A stretch of 64,000 nucleotides of DNA from Spirodela intermedia (lineage: Eukaryota; Streptophyta; Magnoliopsida; Alismatales; Araceae). Below are positions 23,580-35,400 of this stretch, in pieces. Both the position numbers and the translations under genes were made by a program. Location of the stretch: positions 4,546,001 through 4,610,000 of the forward strand of contig LR746271.1 in the NCBI GenBank assembly GCA_902729315.2, read 5' to 3'. The notes beneath the pieces were generated by a model. The model was not told the origin of the DNA, ran no database searches, and saw nothing but the letters and a program-made list of their open reading frames with translations. Positions within the stretch are counted from its first letter, which is position 1. Every line of letters begins with the position of its first letter.

Positions 23580-24720
23580 AACAAGGCTCCTAGATCTCAA
23601 GCCACTAGAATAAAAAAAATCATTCAAGAATCTTCTTTGGCAAGGTACGTTGATTTCAATTCTTTTTATGGAGTGATCATTATTTTTATATCCTTGGTCC
23701 TTATAGGAATTGAGTGAACCATAAGATAGCCTAACACTCTTGATTGAAACTCTATCTGAATTCTTGAAAGTGCAGTTCTTCTCAGATAATTCTTCTAAAA
23801 TCAGTAGGATTAACCTACTCATACTTCTCCTTAACTTAGCCAAGGATAATCTTAAATCCCAACTTTCTTTTCGGTATTGATATTTCTCTTTAGTCCTGCA
23901 TCATCTTCACTGAAAAGAGAAGTGCAAAGAAATTTCATGTAAACAGAGCCTATGATGGATTAGATTTCCATATGTCCCTATTTGCGAAGTATCTTTTCCT
24001 ATAACATTTCTTGCTTCAAGGAACCTTCCTACCCTTGATTCAGTCATGTTTGATCCCACTAGAGGCCCCAATAACCAGAGACGTAAGAGTAAGTCAAAAG
24101 TCTCTCTTTCCTCCATGGCCTAGGGTCTATTTATCTGCAGATATTGACCTCTTTTAATTGACTCCAACAACATTAATTTCTTATTTTCTCTCCTGGAATA
24201 GCGAGGCATCTAGACAAGAAAAGGACCACAATTCGGAAGCCATGCTTGTGAAGTGACTTGGTACTTTTTTGTTGGAGAGACTGTAAGTCATCTTCCAATG
24301 CATCAGTTACATCACAGATTGATATCCCGAGGGGCAGATGCCTTGATAACCAGGTGTATGAAGATGAAGGGAGAGGTATAACATCAGTTGTTCTGCTGCA
24401 GTTGACCTGTGTATGCACAGCTAATTTTTGGATGGCTTTACTAGGTAACGATGGATTATAGATGAGAAAATTTATCCTAGGTGCCTGCTTTATCCCAACT
24501 GAAATCATCCCCTTCTTTCAGAACTCTCCTTTTTCTGCATTTTGATGCCATTTGAAATGGTCAACAGATCGCAAGGAGTATAAGCATCCCTCTCTTCAAG
24601 TACCTCTATAGAGGATAAGCCACCAGAGCCAACAGAAGGTCGTCTACCTGAGTAGGAGGTGAGTGGCATAACTAAGTGTGTGGCTCCTCCACTTTCTTCT
24701 TGTGCAACCAAGGAACGTTT
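23580..24720 (+). pseudogene. Degenerate coding stretch of unknown family
   Basis: Two pieces look once-coding on the plus strand. A short one at about 23588-23644 (APRSQATRIKKIIQESS) ends in a good splice donor AAG|GTACGT. A longer one at about 23906-24230 (including KKFHVNRAYDGLDFHMSL) is preceded by an acceptor-like TTTCTCTTTAG. Stops occur near 23999 and 24154, and later pieces (24258-24461) are in other frames. I do not recognise the family. A decayed retroelement gag-like gene is one possibility, given the position after a pyrimidine-rich leader. A broken host gene is another. Confidence 0.35.
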
Positions 24721-25733
24721 GTTATATTTATATATATAAAGTTGATGGCTTTTCTATTCACTGTAGGATATCAAAGAAACGCCCGGTTCCCTTCATGGAG
24801 GAGTGAGAGCTATACGAAAGGTCGAATCTGAGTGGGTGTGGGCTCAGATATCTCTATCATTGATTTACATCCAACCCCATGGGGTCATGGAAACTGTGAA
24901 CGGAGCACTGTAGTAACAGTTGCATTGATTCGTCAAAGAAATCAGCATATTTGATGATTTCATCCTAAGTTGGCGGAGGCGGCGTTTTAGCAATTAGTTC
25001 ATCTTCACGAGTCATTTCATGTACTTTTTTCCGTGTGTTAGCTCAGAATTTGGCAGTGATCGTTTGGTAAGTCAGCCTTAACAAAGAGTCAGTTAATTAA
25101 AGGTATCAATGGAGATGGGTGCAGTGGTAACGGCTCCGTTGATGATGAATGTGGCTCTCATGGACCCTCACATTGAAGGAGGATGTGAGGGTCCATGAGA
25201 GTAGTGGCTGTTCCGCTCCTTGAGGGGGCTCGTGGTGGTACGTTATTGTCATGCATGCTTGAGGTGATGTTGAAAAGTAGGGTGGCCGAAACACCAAGCT
25301 GGCGGGACAGCCGATGATAACAGCCGTGAGAGACATGAATGACCTCCTGTCAAATCGTCCAATCCGTCCACGCATCTCTCGCTTTCACGAGAGTCGCCCC
25401 CAGGCCCCCCGTTAAGAAGAGTTGACGTTTCTCTGGCAGCGCAAGAGGAAGTCTTGACGCCGTCGTGTTCAAGCTGGCTGGAGCCCCATAAAGGCAGACA
25501 CTAGGCGCCACCGACAGCCCCGAGGCGCCAGCTGTCCGTTTCGAGCCGAAAATAGCGAATTACGCGGTATAACAGCTTGCATGAGAGCCCCCACCCCCCG
25601 GTACGCAGCGCTAAGTGGGAACAACTGCTGCAGCGTCATCACAAGGCCTGGCTTGTCTCCGTACCGGTGACAGCTGGAAGGTACCGGTCCCCACTCGCCC
25701 TCCGGCGACGCACGCGACGGGGAGAAGGGCTTC
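24721..25733. other. 3' flank of the GH3 gene
   Basis: Lies downstream of the minus-strand GH3 stop codon. It becomes GC-rich toward the gene and shows no coding frame I can support. It contains a perfect 19-bp inverted repeat (25155-25201). The 3' UTR and polyadenylation site of GH3 should lie in 25200-25733, but no canonical signal stood out. Confidence 0.5.
25155..25201. repeat. Perfect 19-bp inverted repeat with 9-bp loop
   Basis: CTCTCATGGACCCTCACAT (25155-25173) is followed by TGAAGGAGG (25174-25182) and the exact reverse complement (25183-25201). It lies about 530 bp beyond the GH3 stop codon. RNA from either strand could form a strong hairpin. Pairing does not extend clearly beyond the arms, which is short for a plant microRNA precursor. 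Confidence 0.9.
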
Positions 25734-28700
25734 TCAGGGCGCGTAGGCGGTGCTCCAGAACTGCCGTCGAGTGCCCCGGTCGAGGATCCGGAGGAGAACC
25801 TGGTTGCTGGTGCACCGTGGTGTCTTGAACTGCCCCAAGGTTCCCCCAATGCCGACAAAGTAGTCCAGTATCTTCTTGAAGGTGCCCGTCTCCACCACCC
25901 GGAGCTCCAGCGGTCCGATGGAGCCATTGCGCCTCAACTCCACGTAGCCGCACTCGGTGAATGCCAGGTCCATCACTCGACAGCACTCCTGCAGCACATC
26001 TTCGTCCGCCTCCCCCTTCACCTCCCAGTAGACAACGTAGTGCCCTCGCTTCTGCGCGCCGTCTCCGACGATCGCGTGACTGGTAAAATCGATCAGTTCT
26101 GATCTCGCTCGGGCCAGCAAGCGAGAGGCATTCTCCACGGCCAGCTGCAAGTCTTTCTCCGTGCTCCTGTCGACGTTCACGGTGAGGAAGACCTTCCTCC
26201 GGGAGACGAAGCTCAGTTGGGGGGCGCCCTTGTAGAAACCCCTTACCTCCACCACGTCTCCGAGCTTGTACCTGTACAGTCCTGCGACATGGAGAAATCG
26301 AGATGAGTTGCTCAAGCATTGGATGATAATACCTGGATCATGGACTGTATGTGAGAGAGGCACACGGGGGAGATACACATGCCATTAACGTGAAAAAAGA
26401 GGTCGAGTGCAGATCACTGGATAATGACGTGTCTCTAGGGCTCATGCTGCTCGGGAAGACACCCACGCCATATGTCAGAGGCTCATCACGCACAAAGGAA
26501 CCTTCCACTAAGGCATTTAAAAGTGTTCAGTCTAAATCCTCAAATTAGTTTTCGGTGAGACGAAACGAGGAGATGCGTCGGCCAGGGGCCACGAGTGCTG
26601 GCTGTCACGTCTACATTAGTGAAGGCCGGGATGCGATTAAATACACAATGAACGAGGAGATTTGAGAATCATATCAGGCAACTGTGAGCAAGAAAGGTGC
26701 AAATCGGGATAGCAACACGGAAGTTGGGTAAAAATGATGTCGGAAAGAGAAGAAATGACGAGGGTGCATGAAACATCTTCTGGGAACTTAAGGAATTCTT
26801 CTCTTGTACTGAGGCCGTTCGTTTCAAAATCCCTTATACGCTTGTCCTCACTGGAAGGACTCGCTAATAAGGCAATAAAGAATTCCCCTTAGTGTGGCCT
26901 ATATGAAGTCAAACAAAGTCGAGGAGTCATGGCGCAGAGGGAGAGCAAAGAATCGATGACAGAAACAGGCGATCTCTCTCTCTCTCGGCCCCTCACCCAC
27001 CGCCATCTACCCTTCGACATCCTCGTCGCCGCTAGTGTTAGGGGATGCATATCTAATGCACATTTTTTGAAGGTTGTCTGGGATGTCGATGGCAGAAAGA
27101 AACGGCTACCTTCGCCCATTTCCAAATCTTCAGATGGAGAGGTGCAGCCCAATTTCAGATTTTTCGTTCCCACTTTTGTTTCTGTGTGATATGAACTGTG
27201 GGGCGGTAAAACAGTGAATGACGGAGGAACGAGAATCGAACCTGTGAAGGTGGTGAGGACGAGCTCGTATTCCTGGCCCACCTTGACCTTGCTCAGCGGC
27301 ACTGGTTCCTCTTCCACGAAATCGTCGGCAACCCCAGGGTCCACGGCTCCTGATCCTTCAGTCCACCCCACTTGGTTCGCGTGCTGCTGCGGGTGCCTTC
27401 TCAGAGGTATGAACTCAAAGTAAGCGAGGGTAGGGATCACCGTGAAAGTGACCCTCTCAGGCGGATTGGATGGTTCCAGGTTCACACCAATCCAGCTCTC
27501 AGAGGATCCATAATCGGCTCCCACAAGTGGGAGGCTTCCGGCGTAGTGCCCCAGTTTCTTCATATACGGCAGCATCGATCCGGTCATGATGGAGTAGATA
27601 TACTTGGCGTTGGGCCACAGCGCCGGGACTACGCCCTGCCAGTCTACCGCCTGGAGTTTCTTGCACGTGGATTCAATCCTGCGAGCGAGGGCCGGGTCGG
27701 GGGATACTACCTCGAGGACGGCCTTCCGGACGTTGGGGGAGGTGACTTTCACCTTGCTGAGGCCTCCGGTTTGAATGTCGTGGCAAATCTCCGGCCACAG
27801 CTCCTCCAAGGCCGCGAAGGCCTGGACTATGCTGTAGGCAAAGGCGGAGGTGACGAACTCGACATGGTCACAGTGGACGAGGCCGAGGAGGAGGTGGCAG
27901 TAGGTAGTCTGTTTGTAGTCCCCGGCTAGGATCATCTCCCGCGGGCTGCAAGTGAAGGACTTGGTGGTTCTCTCCTTGATCTTGAACTCCTCGCTTGCGT
28001 AGAAGTGGGTGGTGGCCGCGGCCACTGTGACGCCGCCTCTCGTCTGGTACCGCTCGCTGCGGTAGATGAATTCCAGAATCCTACCCCCTGCTCTGATGGG
28101 GAAGATCCTGGTCAACGCAACAGACAAGATAGATGATCAGATCGATTACGAGATGTGCGCTTGGACTTTCTAATGCTCTGGGTGGGGGGCGGGAAATGTT
28201 GCTTTTGGCCACAGACCTCGCTCTGTGGGCTGCTCCTAGCTTGAAGACCTGGAGGGTGGACTGCGCCATGAACCGCGTGAACGGGACATACTTCGGCCTT
28301 CCATCCGTTGTCCCAGAACTGCAGACAGGTAATCCGAAAACAGCCCTGTGAGTGCAGTGTAAATGGCACCACGGGGGCGGTAACCGGATAGACCTACAGA
28401 ACGCACAGCACTCGAAACCATTCTAGGACTGTTTAACGAAACCCTGGGACGGAATCGTCATCAAACAAGTGTTCCTATTTTTTCCTTCGCAGGCTCGCCG
28501 CAACCATAGACCTACGATCCTACAGTTACAATGGCAGCGCCGATGGTGGACAATAGATAGATATGACCGAATGAATAGAGGAGATTGAGATACCTGAGAG
28601 ACATGGCGGCGATAGTATCCCTTGTGAGGATGGAGCTGGTGTCGCCGTCGACGATTCTCTGAAGATAAGGTTCAAAGTCTTCAGGGGAGGCGAGGGGCAC

Positions 28701-29099
28701 CAGAGAGCTGTAGACTGTCTCTAGCTCCCCTAGCTCCAAGTCCTCACGGCGAAGGTCCTCCCCCAGCCACCTTCTCAGGTACTCCGTACCTCGGTTGATC
28801 TCAATGATGCGCCTCAGCGTCTCTGTCTGCACGAAACCGGCCTTCTCCGCCACCCGGTCGAACCACCCCGTAATGTCGTCGTCCTGGGAGGTCGGTTCCC
28901 CCGTTCTCCCGTTCCCGTCACCAGCGAAAAATGCCTCTCTATGGCTGGTCATGCCGATCGTGGGTCGGCCGTCGTACTGGGCGGCCGGTTCCGCCGCTCC
29001 GTCGTGCACATCACCGGCTAAGGGTGCGTCACTCTGGCGCGTCGTGCACATCGCCATCGTCTGGGAGGATCGGTTCTGCCGCTGCCTGGTGCCCATCAC
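25734..29099 (-). CDS. GH3 acyl-acid-amido synthetase, GH3.10/DFL2-like, four exons
   Basis: GH3 enzymes adenylate a hormone acid (jasmonate, auxin or relatives) and join it to an amino acid in the cytosol. Exons on the minus strand are 29099-28594, 28318-28217, 28107-27242 and 26281-25734. All have GT-AG introns and compatible phases, giving 673 residues. Motifs are SSGTTDGRPKYVPFT (from residue 169, nucleotide binding), YGSSESW (402) and LYRYKLGDVVEV (493). The start of the conserved fold (DDDITGWF), the TTKSFTCSP and MTGSMLPY stretches and the QFKTPRC C-terminus match GH3.10/DFL2 better than auxin-type GH3s. Arabidopsis GH3.10 is reported to act on jasmonates. No stop or frameshift is seen. 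Oddity: about 75 extra N-terminal residues made of tandem repeats. The first ATG (29099) is used here; ATG at 28952 would give a 624-residue, more normal protein. Confidence 0.93.
26282..27241 (-). other. GH3 intron 3 (960 bp)
   Basis: Donor ACAG|GTTCG at 27242/27241 and acceptor TCGCAG|GACTG at 26282/26281 restore the Gly of the FTGLYRYK segment. The other introns are short (28319-28593, 275 bp; 28108-28216, 109 bp). I see no gene or mobile element in intron 3. Open frames there on the opposite strand are unremarkable. Confidence 0.9.
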
Positions 29100-29100
29100 T
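28882..29100. repeat. Three-copy degenerate tandem repeat in GH3 exon 1
   Basis: The anchor CTGGG occurs at 28884, 28977 and 29061, so spacings are 93 and 84 bp, both multiples of three. In the protein, two full copies read DAPLAGD..EPAAQYD and EAFFAGD..EPTSQDD, 31 residues apart. The copy nearest the start codon has compensating one-base indels, so its upstream half would give the same peptide pattern only in another frame. The repeats lie upstream of the conserved GH3 fold. Confidence 0.8.
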
Positions 29101-29260
29101 GGGGAACGGGGCGTCTCTCTGGTAGAGCGATTCTCTAAGTGTCTCTGTCTCTCTCTCGCTCGCTCTCTCTTGTGCTTTCACACCCTCTTCCCGGCCCTTC
29201 TCTCGGTGATGTGCACCCAGGCACTTCGCTTCTATATTTGTAAGGAAAGAAGCCCACCAG
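29100..29260 (-). promoter_or_regulatory. GH3 proximal promoter and 5' leader
   Basis: On the minus strand a TATA-like ACAAATATAG lies at about 29231-29242, about 135 bp before the first ATG, and no other ATG intervenes. On the plus strand TGTCTC occurs twice back to back (29140-29151), the core of auxin response elements. They lie within a CT-rich stretch and in the probable leader, so they may be fortuitous. GH3 genes are classically hormone-induced. Confidence 0.45.
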
Positions 29261-29668
29261 TTGGGCGAAGGGAGGAGAGGAGGGGAAAAGAAAAATATCT
29301 TCCTGAACAAGCGGAGAAGCAAAGAGGAGGTCAATTCATGAGCCCCATTCACTCATCTCCCCGATTTCATTTCCTTTACTCATCCGACCTACCGGACGAT
29401 ATTTTTTGGAACGGCAACTGCAAGTATTTTTTTTCGAGACACGCCGGCGATGTGGTTTAAACGACGGCTTAAGGATCCCGGGAGGACCACCTCTCGTCCC
29501 GGGACCACGGCTCCTCTACTCCAGAATCGTACGATGCAATACAGACCTTACGAGGGCTTATCTGTTCTTCATGAATAGGCAAGGGAGCGAGAGCAGGGGA
29601 CCATGAGAGGAAAGAGAGCGGACGAGAGAAACCCAGAGCAAGATGCATTCCCAACTCCTGAACCCTCC

Positions 29669-29824
29669 CTCTATCTCTCTCTCGCTCTCACTTTCTCTCT
29701 CTCTCTCTCTCTCCCCCTTCGCTCTACAGGCGCTGGCTCCCCGCACCGACGGAGTAGATGGTTAGGCGACCGTCACGCGGGACGTCCCAGAGAGAGAAAG
29801 AGAAAGAGAGAGAGAGAGAGAGAG
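29669..29824. repeat. CT tract and GA tract facing each other upstream of GH3
   Basis: Nearly pure CT at 29669-29716 is followed after about 72 bp by nearly pure GA at 29789-29824. They can pair with each other or form triplex (H-DNA) structures. GA/CT tracts are bound by plant BPC (GAGA-binding) proteins. They lie about 570-725 bp upstream of the GH3 ATG. Confidence 0.7.
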
Positions 29825-32460
29825 TCTATTAACCAGTTGGAATTTGGTTTCATTCGGTTAGGCTCCATTCAACATTTGGCGGTTTGAATCTTGTCCCACC
29901 ACAGAAAAAACTTTGCGCGCCGAGACCAGCGTTGGGCGGGGGCGTTCACCGGCTGGCGAGGGGAAGAGAGTCGGGAATGAAACGTACCGTGCTCGTACAC
30001 GTTTAGTGCTCGTAGAACGTTAGTCGTCGTTGAAGAGCCAACAATTAAAGTAACTCATCGGTTCTGTAAGAACGTGAGATTATCCCAGTACGTGCTCTTA
30101 TCTCTCCCGATGGGAGTTTTAAAAAGCGAGCGCAACCACAAAACCATGTCTTGATGAAACTCCAAACTAATTGGCCTTCCGGCTCGTCGCTGACTGTCAA
30201 CGATTTTAGGAGTTCTTTCATCTTAACCACTAGGTTTATTTATCCTAACATTCCTCAGGCTTACAAGTCTTTTCACTCGCCTTTTCCTACCTTCGACAAG
30301 TACATAAGAGAAACGATGTCTGTAGTTCAGAAACATGATCATCAGCTCCTACACCATGTTGCCACGCATAATCGTCAAGATCCACTAGCATCATTCATTG
30401 GACTACAAGATTCTGTTTCTGGCGGTGCTCACTCCAGCGCACATCCCCACACGACTGGTTACTATTTTTGGGTTATGCATGACGAGAATAAAGATTTAGT
30501 GTCAACTTTATGCATATGACAGCCGGATTTTGCACCATATTATAGCATAAGACCTTCCAATCATGAGCTGGTTGATTATATGAGTTGGAAAATCTCATCG
30601 AATGTGGATTTCTCATAATCTTCATCTTTCCTCTATCTTAGTAGAGGCGTCTTATCAAAACAAGCTAGTGATATAAATTGCACGCCTGTCTGACCATGGC
30701 AAAAAGCTTGATCATTGCTAACATTATCAATATTTACACAAAGTCATACTGGCCATCTTTAAAAATCAAACATATTTTCTCTCTTAAATTGATTAAGGTA
30801 ACTCCAAGAAAGAGATCAAATGGGTGGAGTATTTATTTTGTCTAATGTGATGCATCGCGTTTCTCTAATTGATATACTACCTTTTTTTGTTAATGTACGC
30901 AATGAAAAATAACTAGGCATCTATCTCATATCACAATGATAAACTCTTGGACAATTTATATGTGATAATATAAACATGCCTCAATCACCTTCCGTAAGAA
31001 AACATGTAACTGATCTACAAATAGGTGTCAAGATTATGAAATCCATTACATATCAAATTACACTCATCTTTCTCATCACGTTCAAACCTTTCATTCAGTA
31101 AAGTTTCTCATATATTCTACCATATTTGTGTTAGAAGAATATTTTGTCCAAGTAAGCAATATGTAGGAGTGAAAGGGAGGACACATGATATTCATTTATT
31201 TAATGGGCTTTAGAGTTATTTTTTACAATGTAGTTTCCAACAGAGTTCATCTCTATCCACACTTATCATAAGTACACCGCCTGTACTATGGTTGATTATT
31301 GGCTCACATCTAATCTTCCTAAAGTCCTTTACGAGCTCACCACTAAATTTATGGCTTTAGAGTTGGCCATCGGATTCATGACTATAAAACTCTACGAACA
31401 TGATTCATGATTAGTGGCAAATTTGGTAGCAGACTTTGTTGCAGCCATACATCAGACTATGGTAAAAAAATAACAACAAATAACAATATAAATTCTCATA
31501 GATATATTTAAAGAGTTTAGGTTTTACAAGTGTTGGTATTATGATTTAAAATAAACTTTTCAATAATAATAATTCACAATCAATAGAAATTATACAATCA
31601 AAATTTTCCTCTCGGTAGGCATCTTGCCAACATCTTCATTAATTTCTATAAGATAAGATACATGCAAATTATGAAGAAGAATATTCCCATATGGGTAAAT
31701 ATCGAGGGCTCTTAAAACTTTCTATTCACGAGTCCATCTATGAGAGCCTTCTGATGTTTTTAACTGCTATCAGTTATGAAAACCGTTGCCATTTTGTAGT
31801 GCTCTCCAATGCGCAGACTATATAGTTTATGTATGAGGCATATAAGTGCAATAATTCATGCTTCTTGTTCAACCTCACGAGGCAAGTGTTCTGAGCCATT
31901 TTGTGGAGGAAAAACGTCCTAAACCTGTGAAAATGTTCGCAGATATGTTTACAACATAACAGAATTCTTGCCTGCTTCAGTCAAAATTACGTTTATGGAA
32001 AAGAAAATACCACTGTGTACAACTGTAATATCTGAAGTTAGAGCCATCCAAAGAAAGATAAATCTAACAATGAGTATCTTAGATCTGCACACTCATTCTA
32101 ACCGTGATAAAAAATGGACTTGATTGCATGAACAGACAATTAATAAGACAGGTAATAAATCCCATAAATAAGTGGTTTTAGTAGAAATGACGGGCAAACT
32201 TGTTAATCTTTTGGATGAATGAAAATCGAGGAAATAAATAATCAAATAAGCGTACCGAAAGAAAGATATCTGTGTAAAACAAGGTCAGAATCAGCAGAAA
32301 TGACAGGTAGGAGGGCTAATATCAGAAAATGAGAATCATCGAAATAAATCGAATCAGTACTGAAGTGGAACACCAACCGCGTCGAAAGGAAATATTGGTG
32401 CGTGCATTGAGAATAACATAGTAAGTACACGAAGAGTAATGCGGCGACTGACCGCTTATC
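29825..32460. other. Intergenic region without a recognised gene
   Basis: GC content falls to AT-rich by about 30500. One plus-strand frame of 122 codons (30151-30519) starts in a GC-balanced stretch, but its product resembles no family I know and shows no motif or membrane segment. It could equally be chance. I see no LTR, no TIR pair and no RNA gene in the rest. Confidence 0.45.
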
Positions 32461-35400
32461 ACAAAGAGTAATGACAAGAACCTATCACCTTCTGCCGTCT
32501 CAACAGGATCATCATCGCATTCTCGTTATAACACAGTCCTCACTGAGTAACAAGTGTCGGCGTCCCATTCTGTCTGTTCGTGGCACTGATTCCCCCAAGT
32601 ATCTCCGCGTTCCGTGGGCGATCTTCTCATCTTGGCGTTCTCTCGAACTGCGGATTCACATGGGTCAGTCGCACGATCACGCAGAACTGAACGAAGCAAT
32701 CGGAGATTCTACCAGTTGCTAGACAGCTACCGGCCTTTACGGCAAATTCAGTGGCCTCACATTCCGTCTACGTATCCTCCCTAGTCCCCTAAGGCGTGCA
32801 TCTCGGAAGACACATCGTCAAATTGACCGTTGTACACGCTTAGAACGTCAGAACCACGACCAGGAATCAGATGGCTTTGCGGCGAGGTATTTGTTTTGGG
32901 GAATGGGAACGGAAGATGGTGTCCTCGCGAATCAGATGGCTTCGCAGTATGTGGGATGTCAGCTGCGGGTAGCAGCGTGACGGAGAATCCTTATGAGGCT
33001 TCTGAGTCGGCACATGGGAATCCATAAAAATAGTCCGTCTCCTCAGCTATTAATCCATCATAAACATGATGTTTGCAACTTATTTACCCATTCTGCTCAC
33101 CGTTGTTTCTTTCGAAAGTTCACTGGTTGAAAGTGCATGAAATAATTAGACCGAAAGCAATGTTTATGTAGTACACTGATGCTATTGTCTATATCTGATA
33201 TGCGTGGAAATGGACGTACATGGAATGCCTGCGAATGTTGAATGCAATTCTACGGTAAAAGTTATGTTATTCCGTATGTCCTTTATGACTCGCGGCGGAT
33301 GCTGTTTTGTCTGAAGAAAGAGAAGATGGAAGGTGGGCTACGTGACGTGAACTTCATCCTCAGCTGCAGTCTTGAACATCATAGGGCATGCTTCATGTGG
33401 TATTCGGAAGAGATCCTAGGTCATCAGCTTCTCTTGAAGGGGAGTTGAGCCATTACAACTACAAATTCTGTTATTCCTCGGCCATGCGAACGCAGTTCCA
33501 TCTCATTGTGGGTACTTTTAAAGACAGACTAGGCATTTTCTTTATATGCCATTGGGGGACGAAAGGGTTGGGCGGAAACTTCAGAACTCCATCAGCATTA
33601 AATAAGAGAGAAATCCAGACGGAATTCAGATTGGGATGGAGAGACTGGTGTTGAGGTCCCTTAATCCAAACATGACTCATATGGATGTGCAAAGTGTCGG
33701 AGAACCCAATTGAAAATATATATGATCCGATTTGAATTGTTTCTTGCAATCTCTTCGTCGTATCTTAACGTAGATGATCAAGTGACTTCTAGGATAGAGC
33801 AAAGTACTAGAAATAACATCATACATAGACATAAATAACATCATATACCCATATACATATGGATCATTTGAATATATATAGAGGGGGAGAGAGCAGCTGC
33901 TCGAATATGGCCGTCGTGATCCCCCAGATGTACCCCAAAGACACGAAACTCCCGACAGGGATGGAAGAGGAGACCAACAGCAGAATGTGGGGAATCGAAA
34001 GACTAAGATCTTGGTTACTCTCGTTTACTTTCTTGTAGTACGATGGGTGGACGAGGAAATATGTGACTTGTTAAAGGAAGATGAAGCATTCCAAGGACAC
34101 AAGGGAATTCTCTAGAGACTCTTTGGGCCTCCGGTCAGGTGGCATCTGATGCAGTATTGTGTCATTCTCAGCCGGGTCATCAGCTGAAAGGAAAGGGAGG
34201 AACTGGTCGAAAGAAACAGCTACAGTAGAACCAATCTCCGACAGAACAGCTCAACGAAGATGACGGCAGAAAATCAACTACAATAACTGAAGAACAGCTC
34301 CGAGCACTCAACGTCCGCAACGATAACCATAAACGCTCCGAAAAGAGCAATTTTTTTTACTATTAATTGCATTTATGGTTACTGCTTTAAACTATAAAAA
34401 TATGCACGAGACTCAAAGACAAAGGACAGAATGCTTTTGTTTCAAGAAAGTTTATGATGAGTGATTCATCGTTGATCTTTTGATCCCATTGTCCCGGCTC
34501 GGGTTGGTCGAGAGGACCCCATTACTCTCGGTCTGGAGCCTTTCTCTTCTCCCATTCATTTTTTTTTTCTTGCTCTTTGTTTTCTGAGAGACCATAGGAT
34601 ACCCAGTTGTTGATATTCGGCAGATCTTAAACCGTGATAAGAATATTTTTTGACGTGATAAATCTCGGTGTCCTGTCAACGGTTTTCTTAAATTGCAGAT
34701 CCTTTCGTTTCTTCAATTGCGGGTGTTTCTAGATAATTTCAAAGTCCACTCACATTCACTTTAATCTTCTGAGTGAATCTACTTGATTTTATAGTCTTCA
34801 CATTCTTTTCAAAACCATCCGCATCAGCATCGCTCTCCGCTAAGGCATTGTCTGCCGCCCAGGTGCCCTAGGCACGATCAACCTGTTGGAACTTCCGATT
34901 TGGCGAACGTCCCACTTCAGCACTAGGGAAATAGACCTACGCTCAGACCTCTCGCCCTTGTCTCTCCCCACTTCCCGGGCTCCATATTGCTGTTCACAGC
35001 CTGTGGACGAAGCCTGCTTCTCTCCCATATTGTCGACGACCTCCAATCCGGGCGATTCACCGGGGATGGCGTGACCCTCTCGCTTTCTCCACCGTCGCGT
35101 CTGACGCACCTCCGTGAGGGAAACTCCCTAGAGGCAGAGTGACTCCGATAGTGGCACGCCGACCTCGCCCCCGCCGACAATGCCCGAAGTGGTCTTCGCT
35201 CTGGAGTCGTCCCATGAATCAGTACCACTATCTCCACAAGAAGCAGTTTGAGGAGTGTCGAAATATTTAAGGATCGGATACCACATGCCAACCCTTAAAT
35301 AGGATTGTCGAAATGGTGGTAGACGAGGTCCAGATTGTCAAACTGTACCCATGCCAAGAAATAGGAGAATCACAAAATCTAGGAAATGTCAATTTAACTG

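Noticed and set aside
22607-23593. A 328-codon open frame with overlapping frames in other phases
   Set aside because: It covers a tandem minisatellite and CT-rich tract. Several phases are open at once because the repeat lacks stops, and there is no domain.
25639-26319. 226-codon minus frame in another phase over GH3 exon 4
   Set aside because: It is an out-of-frame reading of the GC-rich GH3 exon; the correct phase carries the family motifs.
27372-27929. 185-codon plus-strand frame
   Set aside because: It is antisense to GH3 exon 3 with no start context or motif.
28795-29460. 221-codon plus-strand frame
   Set aside because: It is antisense to GH3 exon 1 and its promoter, and is open because of the in-frame tandem repeats and CT-rich sequence.
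34840-35291. Minus-strand gene in the GC-rich patch
   Set aside because: Two overlapping frames and no recognisable protein, splice pattern or motif.
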